Source: Streptomyces alboniger (GTDB taxonomy: Bacteria; Actinomycetota; Actinomycetes; Streptomycetales; Streptomycetaceae). From it: a stretch of DNA of 64,000 bases. Location: assembly GCF_008704395.1 (NCBI RefSeq), contig NZ_CP023695.1:2418001-2482000 (forward strand), given 5' to 3'. Within the stretch, counting starts at the first letter, position 1; each line of letters begins with the position of its first letter. The notes below the pieces were generated by a model, which saw nothing but the letters and a program-made list of their open reading frames with translations, was not told the DNA's origin and ran no database searches. Shown here in pieces: positions 51,359-60,534 of the stretch. The translations under genes and the position numbers were made by a program.

Positions 51359-54300
51359 CTACCTCACCCCCACGGCCCGCACGATCTCCTGGGAGACCGC
51401 CCCGCCCCGGTCATCGCTCACCGAGGCCCGCAGCGAGAGGGAGGTGGCGCCGCGCGGCACCTCCAACCGCCCCTCCCAGGAGGCCTTCCCGCCGTCCCGG
51501 TCCAGTGCGACGTCACGCCATGACTTCCCCTCGTCGTACGACACGGACAGCTTTCCGCCGCCAAGGGCCCCCGGGCCCACCGCCCCCTTGACGTACTCGG
51601 CGAAGATCCCCACCGGGATCGTACGCCCGCCGGGCACCTCGCCCGAGAGGGACGTGTCGATGTCGAAGCCGAGGTTGAGCAGCGGCAGGAAGGTCTTCCT
51701 GTCCGCGGGTGTCTCCTTCGACCTGAAGGTCCACTCGGAGTGCCCCCTCGTCGCGAGCCGCCACCGCCCGGGGTCGAGCGTGGTGTCGGTGACGACCTTG
51801 TACGTGCGCTCCGCGGGGTCCGCGCCCCACACGTACACCCCGGAACCCTCACGCCGGTCGATGCTGACGCCGTCCACGAAGACCTCGCTGACCTGCGTCA
51901 TCGACGTTTCGTTCCACACATCGCCGAAGCCGGTGTGGTCGGGGCCCGAGTCGCCCCAGCCGGGCACGTTGAACTCCAGGGTGTCGCCGCGGCGCGTCTG
52001 GCCCCAGCCGAGGCCGGTGCCGAGCCAGGGGTGCAGCACCGGCTTGAACCAGTTCAGGCCGGTCCGCTCGCCGCCCTTGTAGGAGACGAGGCCGCTGCGC
52101 TGCTCCAGGGCGTTCGGCCCGGTGGTCACCGACTCGTGCCAGAGGCGCCCGGCGCCTGTGGAGACGTACTCCGTCCGCCGCGCCGGGTAGTGCGCCTTCT
52201 CCTGGAAACCGATGCCGGTCGGGAAGGTGCCGGTGACGGAGTAGCGGTACTCGCTGCCCGCGGTGGGCCTCACGGCGTGGAACTGGGTGTCGAGTACGGC
52301 GAGTTCACGCTTGGCCGGCCGGTAGGTGAGGTCGTGCGGCACGGCGCCCTCGTACCCCTTGGACAGGTCGTAGATGTAGGGGCTGCCGGCCGTGCCGATG
52401 CTCTCGATCCTCTTGCCCGCCTCGGCCGCCGCGATGAGCCTGGCCCCGTCGGCGGCGTCGACGCCGGCGATCTGGAGCGGCCGGTCCGTGTTGTCGTCGG
52501 TGCCGAACCAGGCGTTGAGCCGCCCTGGCTGGCTGTCCGTCACGAACAGTGCGCTCGCCCCCGCGTCCTGCGCCGCCTGGCCGAGCCGCGCCGGACTGAC
52601 CGCGCCCGTGCGGCGTACGACGACGGCCTTGCCCCGTACGTCCTTGCCCTCGTACGCGGCCGGGGTGCCGTCGGCCGCGTACACCAGCGCCCACTTCCTC
52701 CGCCCCTCGGCGACGGTCCCGCCGGGCTGGGCGACGGCCTCGCGCAGGCCCTTGACGTCCACGAGGGGCTTGCCGAGCCGCCAGACCGTGCGGTATTCGA
52801 AGCTGCCCTCGGTGACCTGGGCGGTCGGGGCGGCGAAGACGCTGTCGTACTTCACGGGCACCTGGACGGCCTCTTGCAGCTCGGCGCCGCCGCCCTTCCT
52901 GTCGTACTCCATCAACAGTTGCCGGTTCTCCGTGCGCCGCTCGACCTCGGCCCTCACTTGCCGCAACTTTCTTCCGTCCAGGATCACTTCGCGGTCCCGG
53001 TCGAGGCGGATCTGCGGGTCGGCGAGGAATCCGAGGCCGAGCGAGTCCTCGCCCCCGGCGCCGCGCACGTCGAGGAAGGAGGTCAGGGCGTACGTCCCCG
53101 GATTCAGGCGGAGCTTCAGGGTGCCGGAGTCGCCGACGGCGGCCGGGAACGGATCGGCCCCCTCGGCGAGCCGCTGCACCACGAGATCGGCCGGGGCCGC
53201 AGCGCCGTCGCGATCCTTGACGCGCACGGTGAGCGTGTACCGCTCCTCCTCCTTGACCAGGCCGAACGCGGTGTGCGCGACCCGCTCGCCCCCGGCGCTC
53301 GCGACGACCGCGCCGCTGGTGTTCCCGACGGACGCCTTCGTGCCGTCGCCGGTGACGGTGGTCGATGCGGTGCCGTGCGCAGGGACGGTGAGGGTGGTGT
53401 CGCCGAGCACGACGACCCCGTCGGCGCCGCCCCGGACAGCAAGGCTCAACTTCACGTCGGTATCGCCTGAGTTGGCGTACGTGACCGTCCTCCTGACCGG
53501 CTCATCGCGGTCGTACGGCCAGTCGTGGAAGCCGAGGTCGACGCTGCCGCTCGCGGTGATCACTGCGTCGACGGCATCGGGCACACTGACCCTCCCGGCC
53601 CCCAACTCATAGGCACTGTCGGTGAGTTGCCGGGAAGTGGACATCAGGGCGTCCTTGAGCCGGGCGCCGGTCCAGTCGGGGTGCTTCTCGGCGAGCAGGG
53701 CGGCCACACCCGCGACGTGCGGGGTCGCCATCGACGTACCGCTCATCTCGGTGTAGAAGCCCTCGCCGCCGGTGAGCCCGGAGCGGGCCGCGAGGATGTC
53801 GACACCGGGCGCCGACAGATCGGGCTTGAGGGCGTGGTCGCCGTGGCGCGGGCCCCGGCCGGTGAAGGGGGCGGCCTGGTCGCGGGAGTCGACGGCGCCG
53901 ACGGTCAGCGCGGAGTCGGCGGCGCCGGGTGAGCCGATGGACGAGGGCGCGCCGGTGTTCCCGGCCGCGACGACGAAGAGGGCGCCGGTCTCCTTGGAGA
54001 GGGCGTTCACGGCGGTGGCCATCGGGTCGGTGCCGTCGCTCGGCTCCTGCGAACCGAGGCTCATGGACACGACCTCGGCGCCGACGTCCTCGGCCGCCCA
54101 CTCCATGCCGGCGATGACCTGCGACTCGCTCCCGAAGCCCTCGTCGCCGAGCACCTTGCCCACGGCCAGGGAGGCGCCGGGCGCGACGCCCCTCTCCTTG
54201 TTGCCGTCGGAGGCGGCGCCGCTGCCGCCGACGGTGGAGGCCACGTGGGTGCCGTGCCCGTTGCGGTCGGCGACCTCCTCCCCCGGGATGAAGCTCCTGC

Positions 54301-55054
54301 TCTGTGCGACGCGGCCCTTGAGATCCGGGTGCGCCCCGTCGACCCCGGAGTCGAGGACGGCGACCTTCACCCCTTTCCCCGTCAGGCCGGCCGCCCAGGC
54401 CCTCGGCGTGCCTATCTGTTCGTTGCTCCGCGCCATATCGGCCTCGACGCGCCCGTCGAGCCAGACCTTGTCGATGCCGGACGCCTCGTCGCGCAGGGCC
54501 CTCCACAGGGCGCCGGGCTTCTCGGCGGTCACGGCGAGGCCCGCGACACTCGGCAGCGCCCGCACCTTCTCGGCACCGCGGGGCACCGCACGGTCCCGGC
54601 CCCGGACGCCCCGCTCATACGTGACGATGAGCGGAAGCCGCGCCCCGTCGCGACCGCCGATCCCCTGCCGGATCAGCTCGCCGACATCGAACAGCCGCCG
54701 GTCGAGCACTCCGGAGCGCAGATACGGCCGCGCCTCGTCCGGTACGACGGTGAGGCGCCCGCCCGCCGTCCGGCTCCGCACGGCCCCGCTCGCGCCCGGG
54801 GGCCGTGCGACGGTGACGGTCCGTCTGCCGCCGGGGAGCCGGGTGACGGTGACCTGGTCGCCGGTGATCAGGGTGACGGTGTGGGAGGCGGGGGCGATGG
54901 CGGCGGGGGTGACGGCAGCGGGGGCGATAGCAGCGGGGCCGCTCGCTGCGGGGTTCTCGCCGGCGGTGGCGCCCGGCCCGGCGGGAAGCAGGGCGGACAC
55001 GAGACCGACGGCACCAACGAGCGCGGCTCTTCGCCGCGCGGAGGCTCTGCTCAT
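51359..55054 (-). CDS. Large secreted S8 subtilisin-like serine protease
   Basis: The 1231-residue precursor has a signal peptide (ALVGAVGLVSALLPAG), an Ala/Pro-rich repeat (AIAPAAVTPAAIAPA, about 42-56), a propeptide-like region and a subtilase domain with Asp235 in VAVLDSGVDG, His267 in NGHGTH and Ser441 in GTSMATPHVAG. The remaining 780 residues include beta-rich domains and a PA-like insertion (around 800-880, ALFVTDSQPGRL) of the large streptomycete subtilases. It probably degrades extracellular proteins. Start ATG 55054 has GAGGGAG upstream. Confidence 0.93.
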   Translation of the reverse strand: MSRASARRRAALVGAVGLVSALLPAGPGATAGENPAASGPAAIAPAAVTPAAIAPASHTVTLITGDQVTVTRLPGGRRTVTVARPPGASGAVRSRTAGGRLTVVPDEARPYLRSGVLDRRLFDVGELIRQGIGGRDGARLPLIVTYERGVRGRDRAVPRGAEKVRALPSVAGLAVTAEKPGALWRALRDEASGIDKVWLDGRVEADMARSNEQIGTPRAWAAGLTGKGVKVAVLDSGVDGAHPDLKGRVAQSRSFIPGEEVADRNGHGTHVASTVGGSGAASDGNKERGVAPGASLAVGKVLGDEGFGSESQVIAGMEWAAEDVGAEVVSMSLGSQEPSDGTDPMATAVNALSKETGALFVVAAGNTGAPSSIGSPGAADSALTVGAVDSRDQAAPFTGRGPRHGDHALKPDLSAPGVDILAARSGLTGGEGFYTEMSGTSMATPHVAGVAALLAEKHPDWTGARLKDALMSTSRQLTDSAYELGAGRVSVPDAVDAVITASGSVDLGFHDWPYDRDEPVRRTVTYANSGDTDVKLSLAVRGGADGVVVLGDTTLTVPAHGTASTTVTGDGTKASVGNTSGAVVASAGGERVAHTAFGLVKEEERYTLTVRVKDRDGAAAPADLVVQRLAEGADPFPAAVGDSGTLKLRLNPGTYALTSFLDVRGAGGEDSLGLGFLADPQIRLDRDREVILDGRKLRQVRAEVERRTENRQLLMEYDRKGGGAELQEAVQVPVKYDSVFAAPTAQVTEGSFEYRTVWRLGKPLVDVKGLREAVAQPGGTVAEGRRKWALVYAADGTPAAYEGKDVRGKAVVVRRTGAVSPARLGQAAQDAGASALFVTDSQPGRLNAWFGTDDNTDRPLQIAGVDAADGARLIAAAEAGKRIESIGTAGSPYIYDLSKGYEGAVPHDLTYRPAKRELAVLDTQFHAVRPTAGSEYRYSVTGTFPTGIGFQEKAHYPARRTEYVSTGAGRLWHESVTTGPNALEQRSGLVSYKGGERTGLNWFKPVLHPWLGTGLGWGQTRRGDTLEFNVPGWGDSGPDHTGFGDVWNETSMTQVSEVFVDGVSIDRREGSGVYVWGADPAERTYKVVTDTTLDPGRWRLATRGHSEWTFRSKETPADRKTFLPLLNLGFDIDTSLSGEVPGGRTIPVGIFAEYVKGAVGPGALGGGKLSVSYDEGKSWRDVALDRDGGKASWEGRLEVPRGATSLSLRASVSDDRGGAVSQEIVRAVGVR

Positions 55055-55346
55055 GAGGCTCCCTCTCTTCGTCGGACCCGGGCGGGGGTGGTGCCCGAGT
55101 GCTGGGAAGAGTGTCAGGGGCCTTCCAGGAAAGGGGAGTTGGCGGTGACTGGCGGAAAGCCGCCAGATCGACTGCCCGCCGAGCGGCCCGCCTCCGCGGG
55201 GGCGGGGCCCCGAAACCACCCATCCAGCCGCACCCCACCCGGCTCATCCCAGCGCGCGCGGCGAACCCGGCCCCCCGCACGATGCGAGGGAGAAGGGACC
55301 GCCGACCGACGGTCCATATCGGTCTGCGCTCTCGGGAGGACCTGCC
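55055..55346. other. Divergent intergenic region between the protease and mbl
   Basis: No gene is supported. A short hairpin TGGCGG-AAAG-CCGCCA lies at 55150-55165. Nearer mbl, GGGAGGA precedes the ATG by about 8 bases as its ribosome site. I find no clear sigma-70-like promoter. Confidence 0.45.
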
Positions 55347-56384
55347 ATGACCGTCAGTCTGGAGCAGCTGCGCCGCTGCCACATCGCCGTCGACCTCGGC
55401 GCCGCGCGGACCCGCGTGTTCGTGAAGGGCGCGGGCCTCGTCGTGGACGAGCCGAGCGCCGCCGCGGTGAACACGAGGACCGGCGCGCTCATCGCGGTGG
55501 GCCAGTTCGCCGAGCAGATGACGGGCCGTACGCCTGGCTACATCCGCGTCGTCCGCCCCGTCTCCGGCGGCACCGTAGTCGACATCGAGATGGCTCAGCG
55601 GATGCTGCGGCACCTGCTCGGTGAGAAGCTCCGCCGCACCCTGCGCCGCAAGCCGCGGCTGCGCGCCGCCGCCTGCACCCCGCACGACGCGGACCCCCTC
55701 GCCCAGCGCGCGGCGGTCGAGACGATGGTCGGGCTCGGCGCCCGCCGAGTCGAACTGGTGGACACCCTCATCGCGGCGGCCGTCGGCTGCGGGCTCCCCG
55801 TGGAGCGCCCCGAGGCGACGATGATCCTGGTCTGCGGCGCCGCCACGACGCAGGTCGCGGTGCTCTCCATGGGCTCGATCGTGACGGCCGAACGCATTCC
55901 CGTGGGCGGCGAGGCCATCGACCACGCGATCGTGCAGCACCTGCGCCACCAGCACGAGCTGATGCTGCCCTCCCAGTCCGTACGCCCCCTCCAGCTCGCC
56001 CTGAGCGGCAACGGCCTCACCCCGCACGGCCCGGAGTCCACGGAGATCCACGGCAGGGACGTCGCGACGGGCCTGGCCCGCTCGGTCCACGTGGACACCG
56101 CCGCCGTACGCGACGCGATCCACACCCCGCTCACCGCCGTGCTCGACGGCATCGGCAAGGTGCTGCGCGACTGTCCGCCGGATCTGGTCGCGGACCTCGC
56201 GGACCGCGGAATCATGATGGTGGGCGGCAGCGCACGGCTGCCGGGGCTCGACCAGATGCTGCGGGACGCGACGGGAATGCCCGTACAAATCGTGGAAAGA
56301 CCTGATGTGTGCGCCGTCCTGGGACTCGGTGCGATGCTGGAGGGCAAGATCCAGCCGCTGGTCCTGGACCCACTGTCCGGCTGA
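55347..56384 (+). CDS. mbl: MreB-like actin homologue (Mbl type)
   Basis: This 345-residue protein belongs to the actin-like MreB family, with phosphate-1 IAVDLGAARTRVFVKG, VVRPVSGGTVVDIE, a phosphate-2 region at ILVCGAATTQVAVLSMG and the adenosine motif MMVGGSARLPGLDQML. Its divergence from canonical MreB and its position near matB fit Streptomyces Mbl, an MreB-like protein needed for spore wall integrity. It lacks the extended membrane-binding features of MreB. The TGA stop lies in an 8-bp tandem repeat. The GAF kinase gene follows 52 bases later. Confidence 0.88.
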   Translation: MTVSLEQLRRCHIAVDLGAARTRVFVKGAGLVVDEPSAAAVNTRTGALIAVGQFAEQMTGRTPGYIRVVRPVSGGTVVDIEMAQRMLRHLLGEKLRRTLRRKPRLRAAACTPHDADPLAQRAAVETMVGLGARRVELVDTLIAAAVGCGLPVERPEATMILVCGAATTQVAVLSMGSIVTAERIPVGGEAIDHAIVQHLRHQHELMLPSQSVRPLQLALSGNGLTPHGPESTEIHGRDVATGLARSVHVDTAAVRDAIHTPLTAVLDGIGKVLRDCPPDLVADLADRGIMMVGGSARLPGLDQMLRDATGMPVQIVERPDVCAVLGLGAMLEGKIQPLVLDPLSG

Positions 56385-56397
56385 CCGGCTGACCGGC
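56377..56397. repeat. 8-bp tandem repeat through the mbl stop codon
   Basis: CCGGCTGA occurs twice in tandem (56377-56384 and 56385-56392), followed by CCGGC. The first copy ends with the mbl TGA stop. Confidence 0.7.
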
Positions 56398-56436
56398 AGC
56401 GGAGCCCGACACCGCGACACGGAGTGCGAGAGCGAG

Positions 56437-58344
56437 ATGCCCGACGGAGCGGACGCGCCACTGCCTTCCGTGCCGCTGCTCGAGGCGGTCCTCGGCGTCG
56501 GCACGGATCTCGAACTGCGGACGACGCTCCAGCACATCGTGGACAGCGCGGCGCGGCTGACGGGGGCGGGGTACGCCACGCTCGGCGTCCGCTCCCCCGT
56601 CCACGAGGGGCCGGCCGAGATGTTCGTGGCGGGCGGCGGCACGCCGCCGGCCCGCGCCGCGGCGGACGACGAGGTCCTGCGCGTACCGATCCACGTCCAT
56701 GACGAGGCGTTCGGTGACCTGCTGCTCGCCGACCGCGCGGAGGGGCCGTTCACCGACGAGGACCGGCAGCTCCTGAAGGTCCTGGCGAGCCAGGCGGGCA
56801 TCGCGATCGGCAACGCCCGCCTGTTCGAGGCGGCCCGGCAGCGGGAGCGCTGGATCGAGGGAGCCGCGGCGGTGACCACGGCGCTGCTGACGGGTGAGGC
56901 GGCGGCGGACGCGCTGATGACGGTCGCGGACCGGGCGAGAATCCTCGCGGGCGCGGCGGCGGGGGTGATCCTCCAGCCCACGGAGGCGGGCGGCATGCGC
57001 ATCGTCGCCGCCTCGACGGACGGCGCTCCCCACGGCTGGGGCGCCTCGGCGGGCCCCTCCGGGGGCACGGCCGGTTCCAGCGGGACGGCCGAGACCTCCT
57101 GGCCCTCGGGACTACCCGGGCCGTCCGGACCGCCCGCGGGGTCCGGGCCGCCCGTCGGGTCCGCGACGGCCGAAGCGCCCCCTGCGGCAGAGACGACCGA
57201 GACGACCGAGCCCTCCCGACCCTCAGGGCCACCCGGACCACCCGGACCACCCGGACCGCCCGCGGGGTCCGAGCCGCCCGTGGAGTCCGCGACGGCCGAA
57301 ACGCCCCACGCGGCAGAGACGGCCGAGACGACCGAGCCCTCCCGACCCTCAGGGCCACCCGGGCCACCCGTCGGGTCCGCGACGACCGAAGCGCCCCCCG
57401 CAGCAGAGACGTCAGAAGCAGCGGAGACGGGCGGGCCGCCCGAACCCCCCGGGAGGGAGGCCCCCGCCACCCCCCAAGAGCCCTCTCCCTCCAACCACAA
57501 CGACCTCATCGGCACCACCATCGAGCCCGGCAGCGCGGTCCTCACCCAACTGCTCGGCGGAGAGCCCGTGTTCATCGAGGACTCCGCTACCGACCCGCGG
57601 ATGACGACGCACGTACGGGCCCGCTTCGGACCCAGCATGATGCTGCCGCTCCAGGCCGGAGGGCGGCTCATCGGGACGCTCGCGCTGCCGCGCCGTCGCG
57701 GCGCGCCCAGCTACACCGCCGCCGAACGGCTGCTCGCCACCCAGTTCGCCTCGCAGGCCGCCCTCGCCCTCGTACTGGCCGACGCCCAGCAGAGCCGGGA
57801 GCGCCTCGCGGTCTTCGAGGACCGCGACCGTATCGCCCGCGACCTGCACGACCTCGTCGTCCAACGCCTCTTCGCGACCGGCATGATGCTGGAGTCGACC
57901 CGGCGCAAGGCCGGCTCCCGGAAGGTGGAGGCCACGCTCGACCAGGCGGTCGACGAACTGGAGTCCACCATCCAGGAGGTCCGCACGGCCATCTTCGCCC
58001 TCCAGCAGCCGCCCGCCGACGCCCCCACGACCTTCCGCGGCAAGGTCCTCCGCGAGACGGCGGGCGCCGCCGCGGTCCTCGGCATCCAGCCGTCCGTGCA
58101 CTTCGGCGGCGCCGTGGACACCCGGATCACGGACCCGGCGGCGACACACCTCCTGGCCGCCCTGCGCCGGGCCCTGGCCGCCGCGTCACGCCGGACCGGG
58201 GTCACGCGCGTCGACGTGGCGGTGGACGCGCGGGCGACCCTTCCCGACGGCCGGGAGGGCGTGCGTCTGACGGTGTACGACGACGGAGCCACGGACAGCG
58301 TGGAAGCGGGCACGACGGTGACCTGGCAGGCCCCCCTCCAGTAG
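56437..58344 (+). CDS. GAF-domain sensor histidine kinase with degenerate ATPase and repeat insertion
   Basis: The 635-residue protein has a first GAF domain (about 10-135), a second GAF split by a roughly 130-residue Pro/Glu/Thr/Ala-rich repeat (about 208-350), and a HisKA_3 box, DRDRIARDLHDLVVQRLF, with the phospho-acceptor His. The C-terminal part should be a GHKL ATPase, but the N-box Asn is missing (HLLAALRRALAAA) and no glycine-rich G2 loop is seen after TVYDDGATD. It may therefore be a scaffold or receive phosphate from a partner. The start is ATG 56437. No response regulator is adjacent. Confidence 0.83.
   Translation: MPDGADAPLPSVPLLEAVLGVGTDLELRTTLQHIVDSAARLTGAGYATLGVRSPVHEGPAEMFVAGGGTPPARAAADDEVLRVPIHVHDEAFGDLLLADRAEGPFTDEDRQLLKVLASQAGIAIGNARLFEAARQRERWIEGAAAVTTALLTGEAAADALMTVADRARILAGAAAGVILQPTEAGGMRIVAASTDGAPHGWGASAGPSGGTAGSSGTAETSWPSGLPGPSGPPAGSGPPVGSATAEAPPAAETTETTEPSRPSGPPGPPGPPGPPAGSEPPVESATAETPHAAETAETTEPSRPSGPPGPPVGSATTEAPPAAETSEAAETGGPPEPPGREAPATPQEPSPSNHNDLIGTTIEPGSAVLTQLLGGEPVFIEDSATDPRMTTHVRARFGPSMMLPLQAGGRLIGTLALPRRRGAPSYTAAERLLATQFASQAALALVLADAQQSRERLAVFEDRDRIARDLHDLVVQRLFATGMMLESTRRKAGSRKVEATLDQAVDELESTIQEVRTAIFALQQPPADAPTTFRGKVLRETAGAAAVLGIQPSVHFGGAVDTRITDPAATHLLAALRRALAAASRRTGVTRVDVAVDARATLPDGREGVRLTVYDDGATDSVEAGTTVTWQAPLQ
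57130..57420 (+). repeat. In-frame ~126-bp repeats inside the GAF kinase gene
   Basis: A 126-bp unit beginning CCGCCCGCGGGGTCC at 57130 is repeated at 57256 and again in part (from CCCGTCGGGTCCGCGACG) near 57364. Nested 9-bp CCCGGACCA units encode Pro-Pro-Gly. The length is a multiple of three, so the frame is kept. It probably came from recombination and likely varies in copy number. Confidence 0.75.
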
Positions 58345-58380
58345 CCAGTGGCCAGTTAGCCAGAAGCCTCAGGTAGCCAG
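58342..58380. repeat. TAGCCAG repeats after the GAF kinase stop
   Basis: TAGCCAG occurs at 58342-58348 (its TAG is the stop codon of the kinase gene), 58357-58363 and 58374-58380, with a related TGGCCAG between. Together they fill the short gap to the convergent modBC gene. Confidence 0.6.
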
Positions 58381-58387
58381 CGGGGGC

Positions 58388-60370
58388 TCAGAGCGCCACC
58401 ACCGAGACCTCCGTGGCCTTCACGCTCGTCCACACCTCGGCGCCGTCCACGATCCCCAGCTCCACCGCGGCCTGCGGAGTGATCTCGGCGATCAGATCCG
58501 GCGCCTCGGCCGAAACGATCAGGACCCGCAGCCTGCTCCCGGCGGTCGTCACCTCCCGTACCGTCCCCCGCCACACGTTGCGCGGGCTCCCCTCCGGCCT
58601 CTCGCGGTGTACGGACACCGCCTCCGGCGCGATCACCGCCAGCGCCCGCGTGCCCGGCGCGGGCGGGTCGGCGACGACCAGCCGTCCCTGCCCCGCCAGG
58701 ACGAGCGTGCCGTCCGCGCCGGCCGTCCCCGGCCAGGCGTTGCGGCCGAGCATCCGCGCCACCCACGGCGACCGGGGATGCCGGGTGACCTCGGCGGGCG
58801 GCGCGTCCTGCAACGTACGCCCCTCGTCGAGTACGAGGACCCGGTCCGCCAGCGACACCGCCTCCACGGGGTCGTGCGTGACGAGCAGGCACACCCCGCC
58901 GAAGCCGTCGAGATGGCGCCGCAGGGTGTGGCGGACCTGCGCGCGGGTGGTCTGGTCGAGGGCGGCGAGCGGCTCGTCGAGAAGCAGCATCCGGGGCCGG
59001 GCCGCGAGCGCCCGTGCCAGCGCGACCCGCTGGGCCTGCCCGCCGGACAGCTGGCCGGGCCTGCGGTGCGCGAGGTGGCCGACGCCGAGCCGGTCGAGCC
59101 AGGCCCGCGCCTCCCGGCGGGCCCGCGCCCGCCGGACGCCCTGCGCCCGCAACCCGTACGCGGTGTTGCCGAGCGCGCTCAGATGCGGGAAGAGCGCGCC
59201 CTCCTGGGGTACCCAGGCGACCCCGCGGCGGTGCGGCGGCAGCGCGGTGACGTCCTGGTCACCGAGCCGCAGCCGGGCCTGGGCGCGGGGCGTCAGGCCG
59301 AGGAGGGCGCGCAGCAGCGTGGTCTTGCCGGCTCCGTTGGGCCCGACGACGGCGATGGTGGTGCCGGGCGGGGCGTCGAGGGTCAGCTGGTTGTGGCCGG
59401 TGACATCGGCGTGCAGGGCCCACTCCTCCTGCGGGGCGGGGTCCTTGACGAGCGGCTCGGGCGTACCCGGGGCCGCCGTCCCGTCCCCCGCGACCGCCCC
59501 ATCCCCCGCCACCGAGCCGTCCCCCGGCCCGCCCGCAGCGCCCGCGGTCTTCACGGACGCCCCGGCCGACCACCGCCCCCGCAGCCCCACCAGCACGGCC
59601 ATGGCGATGGCGAGCAGCAGCAGCGACAGCGAGGTCGCGGCCTCGGGTGAGTCCTGGAGCAGCAGATACACCTGGAGCGGCAGGGTCTGCGTGGTCCCGG
59701 GAAGATTGCCCGCGAAGGTGATCGTCGCGCCGAACTCCCCCAGCGCCCGCGCCCAGGTCAGCGCGGCCCCCGCGACCAGACCGGGGGCGACCATCGGCAT
59801 GGTGACGGTGAGGAACACCCGTACGGGAGAAGCCCCCAGGGACGCCGCCGTCTCCTCGAAGCCGGGCCGCAGCCCGCCCAGCGCGCCCTCCAGACTGATC
59901 ACGAGGAACGGCATCGACACGAACGTCGCCGCGACCACCGCGCCGGACGTGTGGAACGGCAGCACGATCCCGAAGGTGCTCTCCAGCCAGGGCCCGAGCA
60001 GCCCGCGCCGCCCGAAGCCGAGCAGGAGCGCGACGCCGCCGACGGTCGGCGGCAGCACCATCGGCAACAGCACGAGGGACCGTACGAACGCCTTCCCGGG
60101 GAAGTCCACCCGCGCGAGCAGCCAGGCCAGTGGCACCCCGAGCAGCAGGGAGAGCCCGAGCGCCCAGAACGACACGAGCATGGAAAGCCTCAGAGCCTCG
60201 GTCACGCCGGGCGCGGACAGATGACCGCCCAGCTCGCCCCACTCGGTACGGGCGAGGATGCCGATGAGCGGCATCAGCAGGAACGCGATCGCGAGCAGCG
60301 CGGGCAGCCCGAGGACGACGGGCGTCCGGGGGCGGCCCGGGGCGCGGGGGCGAAGGCGGAGGCGGCTCAT
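58388..60370 (-). CDS. Molybdate ABC transporter, fused permease and ATPase (ModB-ModC)
   Basis: The 660-residue protein fuses a six-segment permease (about 15-270, with the EAA-like loop EETAASLGASPVRVFLTVTMPM) to an ATPase (about 310-540): Walker A GPNGAGKTT, signature LSGGQ and Walker B MLLLDEPLAALD. A C-terminal TOBE-like molybdate-binding region follows (about 585-660). A linker rich in GDG and AGD joins them. The fusion is common in Streptomyces. It works with the ModA lipoprotein encoded upstream. I use ATG 60370. Confidence 0.92.
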   Translation of the reverse strand: MSRLRLRPRAPGRPRTPVVLGLPALLAIAFLLMPLIGILARTEWGELGGHLSAPGVTEALRLSMLVSFWALGLSLLLGVPLAWLLARVDFPGKAFVRSLVLLPMVLPPTVGGVALLLGFGRRGLLGPWLESTFGIVLPFHTSGAVVAATFVSMPFLVISLEGALGGLRPGFEETAASLGASPVRVFLTVTMPMVAPGLVAGAALTWARALGEFGATITFAGNLPGTTQTLPLQVYLLLQDSPEAATSLSLLLLAIAMAVLVGLRGRWSAGASVKTAGAAGGPGDGSVAGDGAVAGDGTAAPGTPEPLVKDPAPQEEWALHADVTGHNQLTLDAPPGTTIAVVGPNGAGKTTLLRALLGLTPRAQARLRLGDQDVTALPPHRRGVAWVPQEGALFPHLSALGNTAYGLRAQGVRRARARREARAWLDRLGVGHLAHRRPGQLSGGQAQRVALARALAARPRMLLLDEPLAALDQTTRAQVRHTLRRHLDGFGGVCLLVTHDPVEAVSLADRVLVLDEGRTLQDAPPAEVTRHPRSPWVARMLGRNAWPGTAGADGTLVLAGQGRLVVADPPAPGTRALAVIAPEAVSVHRERPEGSPRNVWRGTVREVTTAGSRLRVLIVSAEAPDLIAEITPQAAVELGIVDGAEVWTSVKATEVSVVAL

Positions 60371-60398
60371 CGGCGGTCCTGGGGTCGGTGGTGGTGAC

Positions 60399-60476
60399 GC
60401 GTACGACCGTGGCACGGCGAGCCGCGAAGGCGTACGACCGTGACACGGAACCCCGCCCGTGCGACGCGTACGACCG
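60399..60476. repeat. Three GCGTACGACCG repeats between modA and modBC
   Basis: The 11-bp word GCGTACGACCG occurs at 60399-60409, 60430-60440 and 60466-60476, with extra similarity (TGRCACGG) after the first two. It lies in the 164-bp gap between modA and the modBC fusion and could be an RNA-processing or regulator site, or drifted duplications. Confidence 0.6.
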
Positions 60477-60534
60477 GGCGCCCGTGGCGGGGAGGCGTCG
60501 GGCGCCCGGAAGTTGCAGGCCGCGGGCGTGCCCG

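Noticed and set aside
57130..57420. Possible CRISPR or mobile element repeat
   Set aside because: The repeats are in frame, within one gene and encode a Pro/Glu/Thr-rich linker; there are no spacers or ends of an insertion sequence.
54615..57671. A 1018-codon minus-strand frame covering the protease start, mbl and the kinase repeat
   Set aside because: It crosses three real genes and translates to low-complexity sequence without domains or a ribosome site.
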